64,000 nt of DNA from Lampris incognitus (taxonomy: Eukaryota; Chordata; Actinopteri; Lampriformes; Lampridae), in contig NC_079216.1 of assembly GCF_029633865.1 (NCBI RefSeq), positions 61,758,915-61,822,914 of the forward strand, given 5' to 3'. A program made the position numbers and the translations under genes. The notes beneath the pieces were generated by a model that saw only the letters and a program-made list of their open reading frames with translations, ran no database searches and had not been told where the DNA came from. Shown piece after piece: positions 12,301 through 24,300 of this stretch (within the stretch, counting starts at the first letter, position 1; every line of letters begins with the position of its first letter).

Positions 12301-15300
12301 CCATTATCCCAACCGCTTATCCCGCTCTCAGGGTCGCGGGGGATGCCGGAGCCTATCCCAGCAGCCACTGGGCGACATAAAAGTGAGCAACTTCGTTCGC
12401 TTCGCCTGTGACCTCCTCTCAGTCAGATGGATCATACCATTTTTTTCTCGTACCATGATCTGCTCGCAACTTCTATGTTAGATGCGTTCCCTTACAAGCC
12501 CCCCCCCCCCCCCCCCCCGCTGAACACACGCTGAATAAGGGCTTGTGTCCGTTGGAGATCTAGTTCAAGGCAGCATCACCAGCGCTCGCAGTGGAGGTGC
12601 AGTTTCGTGGCGAAACATTTTCCTAATGCGTCGCCTGTATTCATGTTGGGCTAGTACTTATGGGACATCCAGTAAACAGGGATTTTCTGTTATCAACACT
12701 ACAGCTTCGTTTGTTTTTGCTTCTCCTGTTTTGACAGAGTAGGTCCAGCGTTCATTTCCTCCCTGGTCCCACCCCTCCTTCATCTACATATAGATAGATT
12801 CCGTTTATTTCGAACGTTAAAATGAAAATGTATAATAAAAGAAAACAAGAGAGGAAAAAAAAACCCCAAAACGAGCAGCGATATCATCATCAAACCTTAG
12901 TTTCAAATCTCGGCAGTTGGAAAAGGAGTAGGCAGAAGTTAAAAAACTTTTCTAGTCCTACCCCCTTTTTCTATTTTAATACTTCACCAATGAACTGTGG
13001 GATTTAAATGAAAACTCAATCATCTACCACCAGTGACCATGACGTATATCTAGTACAGTGGTTCTCAACCTTTTTGGGGTCCTGGACCCCCTGTGTATTT
13101 TTGATCTACCCTGAGGACCCCTCCACCTGATCTTGGGGGAGGGGGGTTGCAATTTGATAGAAACAGTAGAAACTGCATTTTAAATTGCATTATAGCATTT
13201 ATTCACTCTTTGGGGCAAAAATAAGAGCTTTCAGTTGTAACTTAGATATAGTTAACAAAACAGAATTCTTATGCAGTAACTTTCAGATATATGTAACACA
13301 ACAGAATATGTATTCAGTAACTTTCAGATATATGTAACGAAACAGAATATGTATTCAGTAACTTTCAGATATATGTAACAAAACAGAATATGTATTCAGT
13401 AACTTTCAGATATATGTAACAAAACAGAATATGTATTCAGTAACTTTCAGATATATGTAACAAAACAGAATATGTATTCAGTAACTTTCAGATATATGTA
13501 ACAAAACAGAATATGTATTCAGTAACTTTCAGATATATGTAACAAAACAGAATATGTATTCAGTAACTTTCAGATATATGTAACAAAACAGAATATGTAT
13601 TCAGTAACTTTCAGATATGTGTAACAAAACAGAATATGTATTCAGTAACTTTCAGATATATGTAACAACAGAATGTTTATGCAGTAACTTTTAACAATGC
13701 AAACGGGAGCGAGATCTCTTATTAAAATACAATAAATTACACTTGTGAAACAGATGTAATAAGGGAAAAAAATCCTGTTACCCTTTATAGTTTAGGTAGA
13801 TAAAGGTCTCAGTCACATTTGAGTAAAATAATCCTATTTCTATAAATGTCATAGGATCTTTTATTTAAAGATATTTTATTTTCACGGACCCCTCGCAATT
13901 ACACCACGGACCACTAGGGGTCCGCGGACCCCCGGTTGAGAAACACTGATCTAGGAAACCATACAAAGATCAGTCATTCAACGCAACAAGAACACAGCAA
14001 GTGCAGAGCAACACCAAAACAACTGAAGAACAACTCACACAAGATGTCACCGCTCCATCCCGCATCTCTTCAACACGTTATTTTTAAAGAGTCTTTTACA
14101 TTTGATTATTGAGTCACATGTTTTCATTTCATCATTGCAATTACTCCATATCTTGACTCCTTTAGTTGTGACACAATTATATTTTGCATCTGTCCTTACT
14201 GGGTTTTGTTTAAACGTACATTTTCCTCTCAGGTCATAATTACTTCCCCTCAGCTGGAACAGCCCCCGGATACTGCTGGGTACTTTATGATTTAACACTT
14301 TGTACACGACTCGAGCGGTTTTAAAGTCCACCCGATCTTTGAATTTTAGTGTTTTTAGTTTGAGAAAGAGTTGGTTTGTTGGTTCTCCGTAATTGGCTTC
14401 GTTTACTATCCTTATGGCTCTTTTTTTTTTTGAATAGTGAAGATTGAATCAGTGTTGGTTTTACATGCGTTCCCCCACACTGCCACACAGTAGGTGATGT
14501 ATGGAAGTATGAGGGAACCGTACAAGGTGTAACGTGAAGCTTGATTTAGAAGATCTTTGAATAGTATTGCAATTGATTTGGATACTCTGGCCTTGGTATA
14601 ATTTATATGTGGTTTCCAACATAATTTACTGTTCACTATTACCCCAAGAAATTTAATTTCAGTCGCTCTTTCCGTTTCGACATTGTTAATCGTGAGTTTC
14701 TCGATTGAGTTAATTTTACGGCTACCTAAGATTATAAATTTTGTTTTGCTCAAAAACAAAAAAAAAATCTCTATTGGTTTGTGGCAGTAGAAGTGACGTC
14801 GATGAGCTGTGCATTTTAGTCTCTTTGCAAAGAGGCGGAGTGCTCACAGGGCCAGAATCTCAAGAGCTCAGGAGCCGCCTGCATTGGGTCAAAAGTGCTC
14901 CAAGTGTGACCTTTCCATAGAAAACAATACACAACTACAGGTAGTGCTTTTTACAGGTGCACACACAGCCTATATCTACTGAATACAAATCCCTTACTTG
15001 GTGGGCTCAGTAACAGTAGCGCTTCTCATCTATGGCACCGTGTTCTTGTTTACTATGAAGCCTCCTCACATTGATTTACAAGCAAGTGAAAATACCAATA
15101 TACCCGTCCCTTCGCAACACAATAATGGTTTACATATCAACTTCATGATTATATCAGCTTGGTGTGTAAAGTACAAATGACAGCTGCCTCAGACCGCTGT
15201 CATATAGCGGATATCAGCGCATAATAATAATGGTGTGTTCACTGCTGTTAGACTTCTTACCTTTTCACTGTGTGCCTAGGCTGTCAGAGGTTTGTTAGAC

Positions 15301-18300
15301 AACCCGAACGAGCCTGTTAGCGAGCTCTCCTACTTTGACTGCATCGAGAGTGTCATGGAGAACTCAAAGGTACAGTCTTTAAAAATAATTTCATGCACCA
15401 TATACTTCCACCGTCAAATATAGTTAATATAAAAAGAGCTGATGGTCTTATTTTTCACGTTTCCCTCATTTCCATACGCCTCAGGTCCTAGGGGAGTCCA
15501 TGGCGGGAATTTCTCAGCACTGTAAGACAGGCGATGTGTCAGCGTTCGGGGAGAGTGTGGGCGTAGCCTCCAAGGCCCTGTGTGGGCTGACAGAGGCTGG
15601 AGGACAGGTGAGCTCCCAAGCTGGTCCTGACTCACTGCCATTTCATCCCTTCTTTTCTCCTCTCCGTCCCCCACTTCTTCTCTTCTCCCCTCTTCTCCCC
15701 TCCCCTCCCGTCATTCTTGTTCCTTTACCAGAACCCCCCTCTTATCTACCTCTGCACTGAGATGCAGTCACTGGTGTTAACATTTTGACTGAAAAAAGCC
15801 CGAAGCCCTAATCCTCAACCGCTCTTAGAATTAAAATGAGGAAATTAGGAACCTTAAGTAACTTCAGTTCTGTCTCTGCCCGGCAGGCATCTTATCTCGT
15901 GGGTGTGTCTGATCCAAATAGCCAGTCGGGCCATGAGGGACTGGTTGATCCGATCCAGTTTGCACGGGCCAACCAGGCTATACAGATGGCTTGCCAGAAC
16001 CTAGTGGACCCAGCCAGCAGTCCCTCACAGGTGAGAAGGTCCATTTGGGATAGATAAACATTTCAGCTCAATTTATTGGCGTATGGAGACTACCGCGGGG
16101 ACTGCAGTGTTGATTGCTTTGGACTTGAATTAAATGGCTCATTGAGTTTCAAATACCTTAACATCAACAGCAGTGTAATTTGCAGTGTAAAAAGGGTTTA
16201 CTCTATCGTGCTTAACACAGCTTTATCTGTCTTTTTCCTGTTTTTTTTTTTTCTTTTTCGTGTGTGTGTGTGTGTGTGTGTGTGTGTACCCGTTTGGTAG
16301 GTCCTCTCTGCAGCAACAATTGTAGCAAAGCACACTTCAGCCCTCTGTAATGCGTGCCGCTTGGCTTCTTCCAAAACCTCCAACCCCGTGGCCAGGAGAC
16401 AGTTTGTCCAGTCAGCTAAAGAGGTGGCCAACACTACAGCCAACCTTGTCAAAACCATCAAGGTCAACTACCGTATTATTCATAATCCTAATGAAAAATA
16501 GCAAACATTGATTTTTTCAATGCGTCGAGCTATTCACACAATTAAGGGATACTTATGAGTTGTGAGTTTCTAAGGACTATAGCCCGGAGTCGGGTGATTA
16601 CATTGTAATGAGCTCTCTATTTGTTATCTACTAAAAAAGTCCCAGTGACCAAATAAATACCCAATATCCTTATCTTGTTTCAGGCCTTAGATGGAGATTT
16701 TTCTGAGGAGAACAGACATAGGTGCCGTATTGCCACCACCCCACTGCTCGAGGCTGTAGAAAACCTATCCACATTTGCCAACAACCCTGAGTTTGCAAGT
16801 GTTCCTGCTCAGATTAGCAATGAGGTATGTATCATCCCCCACCCCCCTCCACCTTTTCTCCCCAATTGCATCTGGACAATTTCCCCACTCTTCAGAGACC
16901 GTCCCGGTCGCTGCCCCGCCCCCTCTGCCGATCCGGGGAGGGCTGCAGACTACCACATGCCTCCTCCGATACACGTGGAGTCGCCAGCCGCTTCTTTTCA
17001 CCTGACAACAAGGAGTTTCGCCAGGGGGACATAGCATGCGGGAGGATCACGCTATTCCCCCCCAGTCCCCCCCCCCGAACAGGTTCCCCAACCGACCAGA
17101 GGAGGCGCTAGTGCAGCGACCAGGACACATACCCACATCTGCTTTCCCACCCGCAGACACGGCCAATTGTGTCTGTAGGGACGCCCGACCAAGCCGGAGG
17201 TAACACGAGGATTTGAACCGGCGATCCCCGTGTTGGTAGGCAACGGAAAAGACCGCTACACTACCTGGACGCCCTCGTGGATCAATCTTTATTTATTTGT
17301 ACAGGAAAAACCAGTGAGGCTTTTACATGGCTGCCCTGTCTACACAATATACAACTGAGAACACATTTAAAACAATTTTCTGTTTAAATAGAAAATTATG
17401 AAAATGCAAATTATTTCAGAAATACAATGCATGATATTAAAGAGCATATACAAAGCGATGAAAAAAGGACAAGTATTTAGCAATATAAAAAGGGAGTGTG
17501 GCTTAATTTTTCGAGGGTAAATTAAAAACCCTGGCTAGGTTTATATGTAATTGGATTAAAGTAGTCCAATTCGGGTTATGTGCACCAAACGTCCCTGACT
17601 CCCAATTAAAATCACCCACAAGTTCAAGTCCGAGTATCATTGTCTTATATCAACTAAACTGATTGGCAGTGTTTAGGCAGGATATGGTTTTGGGTCAAAG
17701 GATGGATGAGATTCGAAAGACAGCTCAAGTTTGATGGCGATACTGCAAGAAACATCAGTCTTCGTGATTTAAGCCAAAGCATCCCTCAACAAGATGAGGA
17801 GTGGAGGTTAAGCTTTGGGTTGAGCCTTGTCACAGTAGATATACGCTTTGATACAGGTGAAGGACAAGTGATTATCTGACTGTGTGGAAGTGTGATTATT
17901 TTATGAGCAATGGTAGAGTCAAGGGCGGCACGGTGGCGCAGTGGTTAGCACGGTCGCCTCACAGCAAGAAGGTCCTGGGTTCAAGCCCCAGGGTTGTCCA
18001 ACCTTGGGGGTCATCCCAGGTCGTCCTCTGTTTGGAGTTTGCAGGTTCTGGTTTCCTCCCACAGTCCAAAGACATGTAGGTCAGGTGAATCGGCCATACT
18101 AAATTGTTCCTTGGTGTGAATGTGTCGGCCCTGTGATGGACTGGTGGCCTGTCCAGGGTGTCTCCCCGCCTACCGCCCAATGACTGCTGGGTAGGCTCCA
18201 GCACCCCTGCGACCCCAATTGGGATAAGCGGCTTGGATAATGGATGGCTTGTAGAGTCAACTTGAGGGGCAGTGTATGTATGACAAGCTAAACTGCAGGA

Positions 18301-21300
18301 AAGAAACCTTACAGGCTACACTAAGAACATAAATAGATACTATTAATAGTAAGGAGAAGAATGGTAATAATAATAAATGGCACAAATATCTGTCACCAAG
18401 TCAAATCAAGGCAGAAAACTTCAAACGTCTACTAAGTTTGAGCCCATATGAGCTCAAAGCAGCCCCATCATGGGTCTTAGCACTGGTTTTAGGAATGATT
18501 AAGAGAAGAGGATCTTCAGATATAACAGCGTTACCAGGAACACGATAAGGTAGCACCTTATCGGTATATTATGAAGCAAGTCCATTAAATAACTTGGAAA
18601 ATTACCAACAGAGTCTGAAACATTTATTTTATAACTGACTAACCCGTAAAATAGCGACAACAGTAATAGTGTGAGTTCTCTTTTTGTTGCCGGTTGAAAC
18701 GGTTTTAGTGGCATCCTGTGCGAGATGTGGTTATCCTTTTGTAGCGCCCTGTGAGATCCTGCAGGTTTTCATTTTGACGCATAATTTAGAATCTCATTTT
18801 TTTTTTCCATTTTGTAGGATTGCTTATGAATTTCAAAAAAAATACATTTCCATTCTTGGAAACTGCCTACTAGCCTTTTTCCAGTTCTTTATTCTCGCCA
18901 CAAAGAAGCGCTCTAAGCTGTTTTCAGAGAGATTTACATGAATATAACTGTGACTCTTGAACTCCACTCAAATCAGGGTCCCGGATATTGAGCCAACATT
19001 GAGAGGTTTGCACAGTGAAACTGGGTTAATTGGATTGATGTGCAATTTCCCTTCTTCTTTTAATGTCAGTAAAAGGCTCAAGGAGAAACCAGAGGGATTT
19101 TTATTTTACAGTGTGAGCGGGGCAGTCCTCGCACACCTCTAAAAGCTTTATGGCAGTAATCTGTCGGAGGGCAGCGCTTAGCAGCGCTCTCTCGCTCAGC
19201 ACAGCTGCTCTTATCTTCCCCTTGTTAATCTAATTGTCGAGGGAGGCTTTGACTGGAATCAAGACCGGAGTTGTTTCTTGCGGTGTCTTTCTAAAACTTG
19301 AGCTACCTTTCTAATCTCAAGCACCCTTTGAATGGACCTTTGATCTGTCTTCCATAGTCGGGTAGTATTAACGACGCCGCCGTGCTGGCGTGGCTGGCAT
19401 TTCACTACTAAGCAGCTACCTGGGCTGTTTATCCACCTGTGCTAAGCTCTCTCTTTTGCTTCTTCTGCCCCATAGGGCTCAGCAGCTCAGGAGCCCATTG
19501 TGCGTTCAGCCCGCTCGATGCTGGATAGCTCCACCCTCCTTCTAGAAACTGCCCGCTCACTGGTCCTCAACCCCAAAGACCCACCCATGTGGTCCATTTT
19601 GGCTGGCCACTCCCGAACGGTGTCAGACTCCATCAAAAGCCTCATCACCTCTATCAGGTCCGTACTAAAATCCACCCTTGGCCAAAACAGTCTCTGTAAG
19701 ACTGTTTAAAAACAAGAGTTAAGAAGTAAGTCTGCAGATGCAAGTAATTCTTCTGGGAGGGTTGCTTATCTACAACACATAGGCGACAACACAGGAGTTT
19801 ATAAAGATTCACTCACACAAGGTAAACATGGATTCTTAAACTCAGGTTCGTTCTGTCTAAACCTCTGAAACTAAGCAATAAAGAACCACAATCATTTAAG
19901 GCTACTGATTCCCACTGCCTTGTGCTGTAATAACGGGAGTTAATATGGAGCAGTGATTAAAAACTGCTAAGTCCTGGCAAGCTCATTCTTTTGCTCTCCC
20001 TCTGGAAAAGAACCACTCTAAGGCGAATATGGATTTTGATTACTTTTTATACTCCTTAGATGTTACTGTGCACATAGACATTATTCTTTCTCTGTCTTGA
20101 CAGGGACAAGGCACCGGGGCAGAGGGAATGTGACTACTCCATTGACAACATCAACAAGTGTATCCGGGACATCGAGCAAGCTTCGCTAGCGGCTGTTGGG
20201 CAGACCTTGCCCTGTAGAGATGACATCTCCATGGAAGTGAGTTCAAATAACCCTTCAGCACTATCCAGACAGTGATCCTCATTGTTAATGGAATCTGTTT
20301 ATGTTCTTTTGAGAGTTACTCCGTACTTCTCTGACGTCGTTTCTCATCAGGCTCTCCAGGAGCAGTTGACATCCTCTGTACAGGAGATTGGCCACCTGAT
20401 TGATCCCATCTCCACAGCCGCCCGAGGAGAAGCTGCCCAACTGGGACACAAGGTGCCCAAATATCCCTTTATTCCCTCCAGCCTCGACTGACTTCACAAA
20501 CAGAAAACCCATTGTCTCTGACATGTGGTGATCCAATCCCTCTTTAGTCTCCCAGACTGTTCTAATAAGTACACTTTCCCAGGTGACCCAGCTGGCGAGC
20601 TACTTTGAGCCCCTCATTGTGGCATCAGTAGGCCTGACCTCTAAACTCAGAGACCACCAGCAGCAGATGACTATCCTGGACCAGACCAAGACCCTGTCGG
20701 AGTCCTCCCTGCAGATGTTATATGCTGCCAAAGAGGGAGGAGGAAACCCAAAGGTATGAATCAGTTACATTAAGCAACAGAACATGAGAGGGAGTCATCA
20801 GGGTGGGAATCTTTCAGAATCTCACGATTTGACTCGATTTCGATTCTTGGGGTCACAATTCGATTCAAAATCGATTTTCGATTCAAAAGGATTCCCGACT
20901 CAAAACTGATTCTAGATTTGGTACGTAGGGGTGGTAATTTTAGGATCTACTCCAGTCCGCTGCGCACTAAGAAAGGCGGTGTGGCTAATTATGGCATGAA
21001 AGCAGACTAACGTGTGTATAAGATTATGGAGATTTTATATTTGAAAAAGTTTTATCAATTGATTGCAATAATGTGAACACACAAAGGCAAACCTAACCTG
21101 TCTCAGTAAAAAAAAAAAAACAACGCGATGGTGTGTCGTACTTTGGCTCAATTGTCTGGATCCTAGATCTAAAGCCTTCTTTGTCGACTACGCTGTAGGG
21201 GTGCAGGTCTTTTGAAACGAAACAGCCGAAATACTCAACTCGGGTTTTGCAGCGCTTGCGTATTGAATGAGTCGTGTCAAGCTCCTTCTCCCCCGGGAGA

Positions 21301-24300
21301 TTGTAAAATCCAAAATGCGCCCAAACGCTTGCCTTCAATGGTGATGGGACTGGCTGAATTTGTTGCTGCTGCTCCATTTTTAGAAAGGCTACCGAGAGCT
21401 AACGTTAGCAGCGACTGACTAGCCACTGCCGTGTTTTCCAGAAGCCGGAACAGGTGTGTGCGGCGAGTCAACATTGCCAGCAGCGAGCAGGCTACTCAAG
21501 ACTGGAAAAAAAATTTTTTTTTAATTCTATTTTTGGGGTGTCCGGGTAGCGTAGCGGTCTATTCCATTGCCTACCAACACAGGGCTCGCTGGTTTGAATC
21601 CCCGTGTTACCTCCGGCTTAGTCGGGTGTCCCTACAGACACAATTGGCTGTGTCTGTGGGTGGGAAGCCAGATGTGGGTATGTGTCCTGGTCGCTGCACT
21701 AGTGCCTCCTCTGGTCGGTCGGGGCACCTGTTCGGGGGGGGGGGGACTGGGGCGAATAGCGTGATCCTTTCACACGCTATGTGCCCCTGGCGAAACTCCT
21801 CACTGTCAGGTAAAGAGAAGCGGCTGGCGACTCCACATGTATCAGAGGAGACGTGGCAGTCTGCAGCCCTCCCCAGCTCAGCAGAGTGGGTGGAGCAGCA
21901 ACCGGGACAGCTTGGAAGAATGAGGTAACTGGCCAGATACAATGGGGGAGAGAGAAAAAAAAGGGGGGGCGGGGTCCAAAAAAAGAAGAAGCAAGCATCC
22001 ATTCGCCTCGCTGAGGTGCCGAGTAACGAACTAAATTCTCTACAGCTCCAGGAACACTGGAGCAATTCTGTCTTTGAACCAGTGTCGCGGCCTTCCCGTG
22101 GAGGGCAACAAACAAATAAAAAGTGTACAAATAGCGGTTGCTTGTGGTTTCTTCCGTTTATCCACAGGCCACCCACACCCATGATGCCATCTCTGAAGCT
22201 GCCCAGCTGATGAAGGAGGCTGTGGATGACATAATGGTGACTTTGAATGAGGCAGCCAGTGAAGGGGGCATGGTTGGGGGCATGGTGGAGTCCATCGCTG
22301 AATCCATGGGCAGGGTGAGTTTGTATGTGTGTTTCTGTGCTGTTGGTTGGGGTTGGGGGGGGGGGGGCTTATTTGCGTCTACAGTTTGCTGGAGAATATA
22401 GTGTGTGTGTGTGTGTGTGTGTACCTTTGCTGGGAAAGCTGTCCTGACGGTATAAACAAATAATGAGTTTGAGTCAAAAAACCATTTCCTTGTCCTAATA
22501 GACTACTCGACAAGCGAGGTTCTCTTCTAAGTAGAATCTACGTTGTGTGCGGTCCAGAGCACTTCTTTTTTAGTGACTCTCAGTCAAATACAGAAGAAGA
22601 CAAGTGTTAAGTCCACGGCCCGCTGGCGATGCTCGCTGTCACGGCCTGCTCCAGGATGTGTCACTGTGGCGATGGCACTGTTAATAATGCAGCGTGACTC
22701 GCACCGTGTCAAACGTTCATTCTTTTATCAGACCCTATCTGACACTGTACTTTAACTTCCTGGTTCGTCTAATTTTCACTTTTACTCAAACGTACTGTAT
22801 ATTGAACATACTATTGCCTGTATTCATTTATAAAGCACTTGTAAATGGGACGGTTGCTTTACATGAAGATGTCATACCCCACCTCACAATAGCGAGACTG
22901 TGTACACTGAGTCTAGTGGCTTGACCTCCACAGTTGGACGAGGGAACTCCTCCTGAGCCGGAGGGCTCGTTTGTCGACTACCAGACCACGATGGTGAAGT
23001 TCTCCAAGGCCATTGCCATCACAGCACAAGAGATGGTAGGTGTACCACCGCGCTGAAATCATCAGCGTCCACCTTGACATGTCTTTCACGGCGTTTCCAC
23101 GGTTACGTGTCAGAGTTGATATGCTGCTGCTGCTGACAAGGTTTATACTCTCTGTCCCAAGATGACCAAGTCAGTGACCTGCCCAGAAGAACTTGGTGGC
23201 CTTGCCTCCCAGGTGACGGTGGACTATGGACAGCTAGCACACCAGGGACGCCTGGCAGCTGCCACTGCAGAGCCGGAGGAGGTGAGACGGTGGGCCTCCG
23301 GTTGAAGAAAGACGTGTTATGAAACACTTATCCTTTTGTACCATACAGTATATTGAATAGCTGTTTCGTCCCCGAAATGTCAGCCTGAAATGTCAGCCCG
23401 GCGTATCAGTGAAAGTTATTTACTGACAGACTTGGAGCTAGGTGTTTTTTTTTGTTTTTTTTTTTTGGAGTTTTCTGATATGACGTCCATTCTCCAAATC
23501 TACCCCTGACAGGCCCAGATCAAACATATCATATAAAGCTATGTATGCCACAGCCAGGGTTCTCTGGTAGGGACGCACAGACAAAAGATGGTTGTCGAGG
23601 GCTCAACAACCTTTTTATTGAAACACAACCATATTGTAATGTCTGCAGAGTCGGTTAACTAGGGGAGAGAACGTGTCACGTGTCTGCGTCTCACTCTCGC
23701 TCATGCGTCTGGCATGTCTTCGTGGGGATGTGGACACTGTTTAATCACCCCGACTTAATTAGGCTAACTCGAGGCAGCTGGTCCACACATCATGCCGCCA
23801 TACCCTTCCAACATCCGCCACTGTCAGCACCCCCCCCCCCCTGGTATTTTATCAAGCCTTCTCTCTGCAGTCCAGAGGACAGCGGTGTGCGAGAGCATCG
23901 GCCTATTAAGCACGTAGCTCTTATCAATATCTTGTATATAACCGGCTACTGGAAACCCTGCTAGTTACCATAGCGACATTGTACCTCTACAAGCCTAAAA
24001 GCCTACAGTGATGCTCAGAATGAAGTAGTACCACCCACCTGTGAATCTCAATCAGGAAATTAAAGATGTAGTGCCATCAGTCACTCTTTGACGGTGCTGG
24101 AAATCAGTTTTCACCCACCCAGCTGATAAAAAGCAGATCGTTTCAGCACACGAGTTCCATTGTCTGGTTCGCCGATGCGGAGATGAGAAGACAGACACAG
24201 TAGGAGTAGTGGTACAATGTACAATTTCGTTTAGCTTTTGTCCAAAGCGACGTACATCTGAGAGTTAATACAACACAAGGCTCTAGTCAGGAGGCAACAA

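Larger units (their letters stand above)
12800..14760 (-). mobile_element. 5'-truncated LINE (reverse transcriptase C-terminus plus 3' UTR), interrupted by a MITE
   Basis: On the minus strand, 14759-14412 encodes FLGVIVNSKLCWKPHINY and LYGSLILPYITYCVAVWGNA, the thumb region of non-LTR reverse transcriptases (YxxLIxPxxxYCxxVWG pattern). A frameshift at the poly-A tract around 14421-14431 separates it from a second part at 14331-14047 with the typical C-terminal ARVVYKVLNHKVPSSI. The 3' UTR continues to roughly 12800 and is interrupted by the element at 13056-13948. Jockey/CR1/L2-like, clade uncertain. Dead copy. Confidence 0.82.
11364..15279 (+). other. tln2: tln2 intron w10, repeat-filled
   Basis: 3.9-kb intron. 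It contains a CTCA microsatellite (11698-11755), an RTE-like LINE end (minus), a SINE A fragment (minus), a C-run at 12499-12518, and a minus-strand LINE split by a hAT MITE. The stretch 14770-15279 before the next exon shows nothing recognisable. Confidence 0.85.
16825..19475 (+). other. tln2: tln2 intron w15
   Basis: 2.65-kb intron with a minus-strand SINE B (about 16839-17274) and a plus-strand SINE A (17923-18250). The stretches 17290-17910 and 18265-19440 are AT-rich unique sequence in which I recognise nothing. Confidence 0.8.
20754..22167 (+). other. tln2: tln2 intron w19, hAT remnant and SINE
   Basis: 1.4-kb intron made largely of transposon sequence: a hAT fragment (about 20799-21480) and SINE B copy 3. 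The last 190 bp before exon w20 show nothing recognisable. Confidence 0.8.

Noticed and set aside
12499-12518. Biological meaning of the C20 run and similar G/C homopolymers
   Set aside because: Homopolymers are common in fish introns and prone to sequencing-length error.
14047-14759. A functional reverse transcriptase gene
   Set aside because: Only the C-terminal part is present, with a frameshift at a poly-A run and a MITE in its 3' UTR.
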